Of a stretch of 64,000 nucleotides of DNA, positions 53,336-60,442 are shown in pieces; position 1 is the first letter of the stretch; every line of letters begins with the position of its first letter. The notes below the pieces were generated by a model. It had not been told where the DNA came from. It ran no database searches and saw nothing but the letters and a program-made list of their open reading frames with translations. The stretch lies in assembly GCF_014203025.1 (NCBI RefSeq), contig NZ_JACHID010000002.1:186001-250000 (forward strand), given 5' to 3'. The DNA comes from Desulfurispira natronophila. Its GTDB lineage: Bacteria; Chrysiogenota; Chrysiogenetes; Chrysiogenales; Chrysiogenaceae. The position numbers were made by a program, and so were the translations under genes.

Positions 53336-53854
53336 CTACCGTAAATATTTATATATAAAGTCCACGATGGCACGGCAATCATCGAGATCCAACAGCGGCA
53401 ATTTTGACGAAAGCAGCTGATGATGATCATGGCGCGGTGCCGCTATAGCAATAACGCCCTGGAAATTCTGGTACTGGAGAGGCTTGCCGTTTTTGCTGCG
53501 ATAGACTTCTATTTTGGGATGAGGAGCGGATTTATGGCCTTCGACGATAACGAGCTCTTCTTCGTGAAAATACGCCAGCAGGTTGTCAAGGGAAGCAGGG
53601 TGGTTGATGCGTCGTTGTAGTGCGATCATCGTATCGCTGGAAATAATCGTGGTTTGGGAACCGGCTTCTCGAAAGCGCCACGAATCTTTGCCAGGCTTGT
53701 CTATATCGAAACGGTGAGCATCGTGCTTGATCACTCCTACCTTCACAGCCTCAGCGACAAGATACTGTATAACTTTTTCAATAATAGTGGTTTTACCGGA
53801 GCCGGACGAGCCGATAAAGCCAATGACAGGTATGTTATTGACGTTGGTAAACAC
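53336..53854 (-). CDS. mobB: Molybdopterin-guanine dinucleotide biosynthesis protein MobB
   Basis: A 172-residue GTP-binding adaptor for molybdenum cofactor maturation. P-loop GSSGSGKTT near residue 15, then VGVIKHDAHRFDIDKPGKDSWRFREAGS, which is the family hallmark, and LVIVEGHKSAPHPKIEVYR. The GTG at 53854 puts the P-loop at the usual distance from the N-terminus and overlaps the moaC stop by 20 bases. An ATG at 53890 and one at 53950 are in frame but would add residues unlike the family. Confidence 0.9.
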   Translation of the reverse strand: MFTNVNNIPVIGFIGSSGSGKTTIIEKVIQYLVAEAVKVGVIKHDAHRFDIDKPGKDSWRFREAGSQTTIISSDTMIALQRRINHPASLDNLLAYFHEEELVIVEGHKSAPHPKIEVYRSKNGKPLQYQNFQGVIAIAAPRHDHHQLLSSKLPLLDLDDCRAIVDFIYKYLR

Positions 53855-54302
53855 CGGATTTTCCGCCTGCCTTGTAGGTAAGTTTAACATCCGTGATTTC
53901 CATACCCCGGTCAACGGCTTTGCACATGTCATATATGGTGGCTGCGGCAATGGAAGCAGCCACTATGGCCTCCATCTCAATGCCAGTCTTGTAGGTGGTG
54001 CGCACTTCCGTGGTAACGGTGACCTGGTCGGTACCCACTTCAAAGTCAACATTGACACCCTCAACCGGAATGGGGTGGCACATGGGGATTAAATCGCCGG
54101 TTCGCTTGGCGGCCATGATTCCAGCCACACGTGCTACTCCCAGAACATCCCCTTTTTTGTGAGACCCTTGGCGGATCATATCAATAGTACTGGTCTGCGC
54201 TATGACAGTGGCGGTAGCCCTGGCGATGCGGACGGTGTCGTCCTTGCGAGAGACGTCCACCATAATGGCGTTGCCGTGCTGGTCAAAGTGGGTGAGGTTC
54301 AT
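53835..54302 (-). CDS. moaC: Cyclic pyranopterin monophosphate synthase
   Basis: A 155-residue enzyme of the first molybdenum cofactor step, acting with the radical SAM enzyme MoaA (not in this window). GNAIMVDVSRKDDTVRIARA, KKGDVLGVARVAGIMAAKRT, DLIPMCHPIPVEGV, and the catalytic-loop block VRTTYKTGIEMEA followed by ITDVKLTYKAGGKSG are typical. AAAGGAA precedes the ATG. Together with mobB it forms a small cofactor operon. Confidence 0.96.
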   Translation of the reverse strand: MNLTHFDQHGNAIMVDVSRKDDTVRIARATATVIAQTSTIDMIRQGSHKKGDVLGVARVAGIMAAKRTGDLIPMCHPIPVEGVNVDFEVGTDQVTVTTEVRTTYKTGIEMEAIVAASIAAATIYDMCKAVDRGMEITDVKLTYKAGGKSGVYQRQ

Positions 54303-54316
54303 AGAGTTCCTTTAAC

Positions 54317-54460
54317 TTAACCAGTTCCTGGTCTGGGGTATTGGGGATGCTGGCCACGGGAGCGGCTTTTATGTGTTTGCTGTCGAAGTTTCCACAGCAG
54401 GCGCAAAAAAAGAAAGCAGAGGAATGCTCCCACTCCGAGAGTGGCAAGGTCGCGATCCAT
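54317..54460 (-). CDS. Small membrane protein, hypothetical
   Basis: A 47-residue frame with AAGGAG seven bases before its ATG. One transmembrane helix (LATLGVGAFLCFLFLRLLW, residues 5-23) is followed by a strongly basic, Gln/Ser/Pro-rich tail. It lies 31 bases after the DtxR-like gene and 14 bases before moaC, so it is expressed with both. I recognise no family. The strong ribosome site and the tight spacing support translation. Confidence 0.6.
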   Translation of the reverse strand: MDRDLATLGVGAFLCFLFLRLLWKLRQQTHKSRSRGQHPQYPRPGTG

Positions 54461-54491
54461 CGTCAGGCTCCTTAGCTTGTTTTGGCACAGT

Positions 54492-54878
54492 TCAGGACTT
54501 GGATTGATCCTTGAGTACCTGGGCAAATTTTTCCAGGTCCTCCATGTCCATATGGTGTTCCAGCGTACAGGCAAGCTCTGCAGCTCGTGGCTGCTCCAGT
54601 TTTACGATCTTATGGAAAAATTCACTGAGAGTTTCGTGCTTTTGCAGGGTTTGTTGGGCGTGCACTTCACCCTCAGCAGTCAGGGTAATGTATTGGTAGG
54701 GATCGTAATTGATCATACCCAATTCTGAAAGCTTGCGAAGTGCGGAGGTAACCGACGGCATTTTCACTGCCAGGGCAGCCGCTATGTCCCTGGTGCGGGC
54801 AACCTTGTTTTCCTGCACCAGGTTATATATAGTCTCCAGGTAGTCTTCCATGGAAGGGCTGATTTCAGATTGACTCAT
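54492..54878 (-). CDS. DtxR/MntR-family metal-dependent regulator
   Basis: A 128-residue regulator without an SH3 domain, the size of MntR. The winged helix covers 1-75 (SMEDYLETIYNLVQ, TRDIAAALAVKMPSVTSALRKL). The dimer/metal domain follows. MntR-like ligands Asp and Glu are present in MEDYLETI. At the second part of the site the protein has C-T-L-E-H-H, with Cys where MntR has Glu. Cys-x-x-Glu-His is the DtxR/IdeR arrangement for iron. So metal preference (Fe or Mn) is uncertain. It probably represses metal uptake genes elsewhere. Confidence 0.87.
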   Translation of the reverse strand: MSQSEISPSMEDYLETIYNLVQENKVARTRDIAAALAVKMPSVTSALRKLSELGMINYDPYQYITLTAEGEVHAQQTLQKHETLSEFFHKIVKLEQPRAAELACTLEHHMDMEDLEKFAQVLKDQSKS

Positions 54879-54894
54879 GTTGCCTTCTTTCTGA

Positions 54895-55443
54895 TTATTT
54901 TACCAGGCGCGATATCTGCTTAAACTCGTCAGATCCCGCCTGACCCAAAAGATCGAAGAGTACGCTTTCTGTATTGGTAATAATTGCTCCCATCTGGCGC
55001 GCCAGATCAATGCCATTCTGGTAGTTCTCCTCACTGCGGCTGCCCACAGCATCCTGGAGCAAAAATACACCGTAGCCATTTTCTACCAAGGCGCGTACGC
55101 TCTGGAATACGCAGATATGAGTTTCTATGCCACAGACCACGACATTTTGTATGTGCTTTTCGGACAGAAGCTTATTTACTTCGTCAGTACAGGCTGAGAA
55201 CGTTATTTTTTCCAGTACGGGATCACTTGCATTCAGGTGCTCAGTGATAGCAGGGTCAGTGTGCCCCAGACCTTTAGGGTACTGCTCGGTGCAGCAAACA
55301 GGAGCCTGAAGAATGTGAAAACCTTGTATGGCAATGGCCGTGTTGCGCAGTATCTGCTCACGGCGTGGCATAATCTGTGCTAGCTTGCCCTGTATGTCGA
55401 TGACCAACAAAAGAGTGTTTGACCGGTCAAGTTTTCTTGTCAT
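54895..55443 (-). CDS. Isochorismatase-like cysteine hydrolase
   Basis: A 182-residue hydrolase. The catalytic triad of the family is Asp16 (LLVIDIQGKL), Lys79 (LEKITFSA) and Cys111 (CGIETHICV), and the cis-peptide motif is at VVVCGIETH. Its size and the TEQYPKGLG block place it with YcaC-like cysteine hydrolases, not with siderophore isochorismatases. Substrate unknown. ATG 55443 was chosen over GTG 55470 because AAGGAG lies between them at ten bases. It precedes the DtxR-like gene by 16 bases and is probably co-transcribed with it. Confidence 0.88.
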   Translation of the reverse strand: MTRKLDRSNTLLLVIDIQGKLAQIMPRREQILRNTAIAIQGFHILQAPVCCTEQYPKGLGHTDPAITEHLNASDPVLEKITFSACTDEVNKLLSEKHIQNVVVCGIETHICVFQSVRALVENGYGVFLLQDAVGSRSEENYQNGIDLARQMGAIITNTESVLFDLLGQAGSDEFKQISRLVK

Positions 55444-55633
55444 ATGATTACTCTCCTTAGACTTGTTCACTCATCCATGGGCCGGATATCTGTTCCTGAC
55501 ATATCCAGTCTCACTTTTAAAGCCAAGGCTCTCGTACAAAGCAAAGCCCACCGGATTAAAGTGAATGACTCCTGGACATTTCATGGCAATACTATACCAA
55601 AAACGACAAAAATCAAAAGAGGTTTGGATTTTT

Positions 55634-56497
55634 ATGGCCACAACCGGGTTTTGGCTCATCATTATCAGCGCTTTGGCCCATGTCATGTGGAATGCTTTTC
55701 TGAAAAGCACTCGGGACAAGACCAGCGCTATCGCAATTATGATGCTCATTACCGTGGTGGTGCTGGTAATCTACACAGCAGCTCTGGGTGAAATGGATCA
55801 TGTTTTTAATCTGCCCGTAATGCTCACTGCGCTGGCATCCGGCTTTTTCTTTTTTCTTTACCAGTTTTTTGTGGCCAAATCTTATGCCAATGGAGACCTG
55901 AGTGCCGTCTACCCTTTGACAGTCACAGGTCCCATCTACATACCACTGTGGGGCTATCTCTTTCTTGATGAGCGCATAAGTTTAATTGGCTTCGTTGGGA
56001 TTGTGATTATTCTTTACGGGGCGGTGAGTATTCAGGCCAATTGCCTTAGCTTTTCCCGCTGGCGTCGTATTGGGGCAACTGGTGGTGCCTCCTTTGCTTT
56101 GCTGGCAGCGTTTTTCTATTCTTTCGGCGCTGTTGCCGACAAGGTTGGGGTGACGGTGGGGGTAGTTTCTGCTTATACTCTGAATGTGTGTGTCTTTATG
56201 CTGATACTGCATATGGGGTGGATGGTTTGGAGTCGCAGTGGCGGCAATTTCCTTCGCGAGATCAGACTACAGCCCTGGGTGCTGCTAGCGGGAGGCTTTA
56301 CTCTTGCGATATCTATTTTAACATTTCGCTATGGCCTGCAGGACGTCCCAGCCAGCTATGCCACGGCCCTTCGGCAGGTGAGCAGTCTGTTCAGTATTCT
56401 TATCGGTTTCTTTATCTTTCGCGAGACATTTGGTATAACCCGCGTATTGGCAACTGCCTTGATCATAATGGGAGTTGTACTTATTCGCATGGGGTGA
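55634..56497 (+). CDS. EamA/DMT-superfamily transporter
   Basis: A 287-residue membrane protein with ten hydrophobic segments in two EamA repeats. AHVMWNAFLKSTRDK at the start and AVYPLTVTGPIYIPLWGYLFLDE (first repeat), with ATALRQVSSLFSILIGFFIFRE (second repeat), are typical. It may export amino acids or other metabolites. ATG 55634 has AGAGG ten bases upstream; an ATG at 55565 would add a polar tail. It is divergent from the hydrolase gene. Confidence 0.83.
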   Translation: MATTGFWLIIISALAHVMWNAFLKSTRDKTSAIAIMMLITVVVLVIYTAALGEMDHVFNLPVMLTALASGFFFFLYQFFVAKSYANGDLSAVYPLTVTGPIYIPLWGYLFLDERISLIGFVGIVIILYGAVSIQANCLSFSRWRRIGATGGASFALLAAFFYSFGAVADKVGVTVGVVSAYTLNVCVFMLILHMGWMVWSRSGGNFLREIRLQPWVLLAGGFTLAISILTFRYGLQDVPASYATALRQVSSLFSILIGFFIFRETFGITRVLATALIIMGVVLIRMG

Positions 56498-56500
56498 AAT

Positions 56501-56740
56501 ATGCTGGCGTTTGAGGGTTACGAGCTGCTGAAAGAATATCACGACGAGAACACGGCAAATTTATCCATGTCACTGCTACGCAGTGCCGATATCGATTGCA
56601 AGCTGGAAAAAGCCAAATTTACTGCAGAGCCGGTAAACTTTAGCGCCATGAGCCGTTTTAATATCTATGTGCGAGCTGACGAGCTGGGAGTGGCACAGGA
56701 GATTTTACAACAGTACCCCGACGATACCCAAGGTGAATGA
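56501..56740 (+). CDS. DUF2007-like small protein
   Basis: A 79-residue soluble protein resembling DUF2007 (putative signal transducing protein). GYELLKEYHDENTANLSMSLL followed by SADIDCKLEKAKF and FNIYVRADELGVAQEIL fits the fold in which an inserted small-ligand loop precedes a short strand. Function unknown. It lies three bases after the EamA stop and overlaps the HIT gene by one base (TGATG). Confidence 0.65.
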   Translation: MLAFEGYELLKEYHDENTANLSMSLLRSADIDCKLEKAKFTAEPVNFSAMSRFNIYVRADELGVAQEILQQYPDDTQGE

Positions 56741-57087
56741 TGAGTGATTGCATTTTCTGTAAAATTGTTGCCGGGAGCATTCCCAGTAACAAGGTTTACG
56801 AAGACGATGAGGTTCTGGCATTTCATGACATCAACCCTACAGCGCCGGTGCACGTACTGATTATCCCAAAGAAACATATTGCCACTACGCTGGACTTCGC
56901 ACCTGAGGAAGACGACCGCTTGGTCGGGAAACTGGTTACTACCGCAACACGTCTGGCGCGGGAACTGGGTATTGACCAGTCCGGTTTTCGCCTTGTGTTT
57001 AATACCCACCATGATGGAGGGCAAGAAGTATATCATGTTCATCTTCACTTGTTGGGAGGCCGTGAGTTCACTTGGCCAGCGGGATAA
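56740..57087 (+). CDS. HIT-family (Hint-like) nucleotide hydrolase
   Basis: A 115-residue HIT protein of the Hint branch: CIFCKIVAGSIPSNKVYEDD at the start, HVLIIPKKHI in the middle and the histidine triad HVHLHLLGG at residues 99-107 (HxHxHxx). Hint proteins cleave purine nucleoside phosphoramidates such as AMP-lysine. AAGGTGA precedes the ATG at 56740; an ATG three bases earlier is also possible. The two Cys in CIFC may bind zinc. Confidence 0.93.
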   Translation: MSDCIFCKIVAGSIPSNKVYEDDEVLAFHDINPTAPVHVLIIPKKHIATTLDFAPEEDDRLVGKLVTTATRLARELGIDQSGFRLVFNTHHDGGQEVYHVHLHLLGGREFTWPAG

Positions 57088-57271
57088 TTTCCCACAGCGT
57101 GAGTGATTCACGCGATATCCAGACTAGCTGACGGGCACTGGCAAATCCACAAAAACGAGCATCCTGTGTTACCGTTAACAGCTATAAGACAACAGGTAAT
57201 CGCTCCTGGCCCTTTCCCACCAAGAATGCCAGAACCGATTACCAATATTTTCCAGCACACAAGGAGATTGT

Positions 57272-57724
57272 ATGTCCATCAAGGAACAGGTTAACAGTGA
57301 TATAAAGCAGGCCATGCGCGACAAAAACAAGCCAGCTCTTGAAGCTCTGCGCTTTCTCATGGCAGCTTTCAAGGAGTACGAAGTGAATAACCATAAGCGA
57401 GAAGAGGGTCTTGGCGATGAAGAGGCTCTGCAGATTCTCCAATCTTCCATAAAGAAGCGGCGCGACTCCATTGAGCAGTTCAGTGCTGCAGGGCGCAGTG
57501 ACTTGGTCGAAAAAGAGCAGGCTGGGCTGGCGGTTATTGAGCGCTACCTGCCGGAGCAACTGGGAGAAGATGAGTTGCGTGCAATCATCCAAGGCGCCAT
57601 AGAAGAAACTGGCGCCCAGGGACCCAAAGGTATGGGGCTCGTAATGAAGTCCGTTATGCCCAAAGTAAAGGGCAAGGCTGATGGAGGGCTGATAAACCGG
57701 CTGGTCAAAGAGGCCCTGGGATGA
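57272..57724 (+). CDS. yqeY: GatB/YqeY-domain protein
   Basis: A 150-residue helical protein of the YqeY family, homologous to the tail domain of GatB. SIKEQVNSDIKQAMRDKNK, LQILQSSIKKRRDSIEQF, EQAGLAVIERYLPEQL and GLVMKSVMPKVKGKADGGLINRLVKE are conserved. It may act as a tRNA-binding factor in amidation, which would fit the non-discriminating AspRS encoded at 24351. AAGGAG precedes the ATG. It overlaps cvpA by four bases. Confidence 0.93.
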   Translation: MSIKEQVNSDIKQAMRDKNKPALEALRFLMAAFKEYEVNNHKREEGLGDEEALQILQSSIKKRRDSIEQFSAAGRSDLVEKEQAGLAVIERYLPEQLGEDELRAIIQGAIEETGAQGPKGMGLVMKSVMPKVKGKADGGLINRLVKEALG

Positions 57725-58341
57725 CTATCGGTATTATCGATGTTGTCGTAGTGGCAGCATTGTTATTGGCAGCTGCCAAAGGAGCATTGTCAGGATTCCT
57801 CAGGGAGTTGTTCGGGCTGCTGATTATTGTCCTCTCCCTGGTTCTGGCCAAAGCAGGATATCCTCGTATCATAGCTTCTTTTGAAGGCTCGTTACCTCCC
57901 GAGGTTCCCACTTCCATTGTGGCCACTATGGCCTTTATTGTAGCTTTTCTCATGGTGTGGGCCACTCTCAACCTGGTAGCCATGATAGGTCAGCGCTTTA
58001 TCCGCTTCAAAGAGTCTACCGGCGTTGGCCGTGCCCTGGGGGCTGTCCTGTCCAGTGCAAAAATGCTGGTGGTGGTTTCATTTGTGCTGGCAGGCTTTCT
58101 CTACATCCCCAGCAACCCTATGGATCTGCAGGGCAAGGTGCAGCAAAGCAGCCTGGGGTACCCGCTGGCACAAATGGCGCCAGTGCTTTACCATGGGTTT
58201 TCTGCTGTGCTCCCTGCCGCTGATGGCCCTTCCCCTTTCCCGGATCTCTCCTCCCTGTCCAGTCTCATGCCAGATATGGAACGCTTTCAGCGGGAGGCTG
58301 ATGCTGTGGGAGCCGAGGATGAGCGCATGAGGAATCGTTAA
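57721..58341 (+). CDS. CvpA-family membrane protein
   Basis: A 206-residue protein with four membrane segments in the first 130 residues and a soluble tail. GIIDVVVVAALLLAAAKGALSGFLRELFGL is the CvpA start, seen here over two lines of hydrophobic residues, and GRALGAVLSSAKMLVVV is the third helix region. CvpA proteins are linked to colicin V production or bile and envelope stress. It overlaps yqeY (ATGA) and nadE (TAATG) and is translationally coupled to both. Confidence 0.82.
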   Translation: MTIGIIDVVVVAALLLAAAKGALSGFLRELFGLLIIVLSLVLAKAGYPRIIASFEGSLPPEVPTSIVATMAFIVAFLMVWATLNLVAMIGQRFIRFKESTGVGRALGAVLSSAKMLVVVSFVLAGFLYIPSNPMDLQGKVQQSSLGYPLAQMAPVLYHGFSAVLPAADGPSPFPDLSSLSSLMPDMERFQREADAVGAEDERMRNR

Positions 58342-60245
58342 TGCACGGGTTTTATCGTGTTGCTACGGCACTGCCACAGGTCCGTGTTGCCGATGTGGAA
58401 TTCAACCTGGAGCAATGCCGGCAGTTAGCTTTTCAAGCCTGTAAGCAGCAGGTTTCTGTAGTAGTCTTTCCGGAGCTCAATATTACCGGCTATACCTGTG
58501 GAGACCTTTTTTACCAGCAGCAGCTGCTGGGTGATGCCCGCAGTGCCCTGGAGGCCCTGCGTGAGTACAGCCGTGAGCTGAGTGGAGATATGAGCCTGGT
58601 GGTAGGGTTGCCACTGTTGCATGGTGGCACGCTTTACAATGTGGCTGCCGTTATTCAGTCCGGTAAGGTCCTCGGGGTGGTTCCCAAAGTATTTATACCT
58701 AACCATCGGGAGTATTATGAGAAGCGGTGGTTCAGCAGTGGGTCAGCATTGTCCACTGATGAAACGATCCGGCTCAACGGTCACGAGGTCCCCTTTGGCT
58801 CCCGTTTGCTTTTCACTGCTGACAGCTATTTCTCTTTTGCCATTGAAATATGTGAAGACCTGTGGAGTGTCACTCCACCCAGCTCTTCACACGCACTGGC
58901 AGGTGCCACTCTCGTTCTCAACCCGTCTGCCAGCAACGAGCTAGTATCCAAGGCAGACTATCGTCGTTCCTTGGTGCAAAATCAAAGTGGCCGCTGCCTG
59001 GCAGCGTATGCCTATGCTGGCAGTGGAGTGGGAGAATCATCCACAGACCTGCTTTTCAGCGGCCACCAGTTAATCTGTGAAAATGGGCAAATCCTGCAGG
59101 AGGGCCCCCGTTTTGAGCGCCAGGCGCGGCTTTTCACGGCAGATGTTGATTGCCAGAAACTGGTCCATCTGCGCTTGAGCGAATCCAGCTATCCAGACCA
59201 TGCCCGTCCTCAAGGGTATCGCAGCATTTCCGTGCAGCCTCCTGGCCCCCTGGATCAGCTGCAACGCTCTATAGATGCCCATCCCTTTGTTCCCAACGAT
59301 CCCCGGCGGCGCAATGAGCGTTGTCAGGAAATTTTTCATATCCAAACCGCGGCTCTGGCCAAACGTCTACAGCATATTGGCACTCCCCGGGCAGTTATTG
59401 GTATTTCCGGTGGCCTGGACTCAACCCTGGCCCTGCTGGTGACCTGCCGCACATTTGCGCTGCTGGGAAGAGATCCCGCCGATATCATTGCGCTGACCAT
59501 GCCTGGTTTTGGTACCACCGACCGCACCTACGACAATGCGGTGCGACTGTGTCAACTACAGGGTACAGATTTTCGTGAAGTTGATATCGCCGATGCCGCA
59601 CTGGATCACTTCCGCCTGATTCAGCACGATCCGACAATGCACGACGTCACCTATGAAAATGTGCAGGCTCGATTGCGCACCGAAATACTCATGAACCTTG
59701 CCAACAAGCACGGGGGTATCGTCATTGGTACCGGCGACTTGTCTGAAATAGCCCTGGGTTGGTCTACCTATAACGGCGATCACATGTCTATGTACGCAGT
59801 AAACTGTGGGGTTCCCAAAACGCTGATACGCTACCTGGTGCAGTGGGTAGCATCGTGTAGCGATCCCCAGATGGCTGAGCTGCTGGAGGATATTGTTGCC
59901 ACTCCCATTACGCCAGAGCTGTTGCCCCGCGCCGAGAAAGCGGAGTGTACCCAAAAAACTGAAGACATTATCGGCCCCTACGAGCTGCACGACTTTTTCC
60001 TTTACCACACCATCAAGTACGGTGCCACACCGTCCAAGGTGTGTTTCCTGGCCAGGCAAGCCTTTGCTGACAGATATGATGGCGAAACCATTGAGCGTTG
60101 GCACCAGATGTTTGTGCGCCGTTTCTTTACCCAGCAGTTCAAGCGCAGCTGCATTCCTGACGGTCCCAAAGTGGGAACCATTGCCCTCTCCCCCCGGGGC
60201 GACTGGCGTATGCCCTCCGATGCCAGTCCTGCTGGCTGGCTATAA
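58341..60245 (+). CDS. nadE: Glutamine-dependent NAD+ synthetase
   Basis: A 634-residue two-domain enzyme. The N-terminal nitrilase-like glutaminase has Glu45 (FPELNITGY), Lys116 (VVPKVFIPN) and Cys171 (EICEDLW). The C-terminal synthetase has the P-loop GISGGLDST (354-362), where ATP binds, and later GTGDLSEIALGWSTYNGD. It forms NAD from deamido-NAD using ammonia delivered from glutamine. The length suits this class (about 630-680). It is the third gene of the yqeY-cvpA-nadE operon. Confidence 0.95.
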   Translation: MHGFYRVATALPQVRVADVEFNLEQCRQLAFQACKQQVSVVVFPELNITGYTCGDLFYQQQLLGDARSALEALREYSRELSGDMSLVVGLPLLHGGTLYNVAAVIQSGKVLGVVPKVFIPNHREYYEKRWFSSGSALSTDETIRLNGHEVPFGSRLLFTADSYFSFAIEICEDLWSVTPPSSSHALAGATLVLNPSASNELVSKADYRRSLVQNQSGRCLAAYAYAGSGVGESSTDLLFSGHQLICENGQILQEGPRFERQARLFTADVDCQKLVHLRLSESSYPDHARPQGYRSISVQPPGPLDQLQRSIDAHPFVPNDPRRRNERCQEIFHIQTAALAKRLQHIGTPRAVIGISGGLDSTLALLVTCRTFALLGRDPADIIALTMPGFGTTDRTYDNAVRLCQLQGTDFREVDIADAALDHFRLIQHDPTMHDVTYENVQARLRTEILMNLANKHGGIVIGTGDLSEIALGWSTYNGDHMSMYAVNCGVPKTLIRYLVQWVASCSDPQMAELLEDIVATPITPELLPRAEKAECTQKTEDIIGPYELHDFFLYHTIKYGATPSKVCFLARQAFADRYDGETIERWHQMFVRRFFTQQFKRSCIPDGPKVGTIALSPRGDWRMPSDASPAGWL

Positions 60246-60442
60246 TCTGCCAGGCACTCAGCATAAGACCGACAGGTGTTATTCCCCTTGCGCCAGCGCC
60301 CCGGGTAAATTACACTGTGAAGCAATAAGAGTAACATGACTGTTCACGGCAGCCATAAGTTTCGTTAGGCGGTGAACAACTATAGCGTGACCAGTGCTCT
60401 CCCGTCTCAATAACGTGTCATAAACTCACCGGGGTCTTTAGT

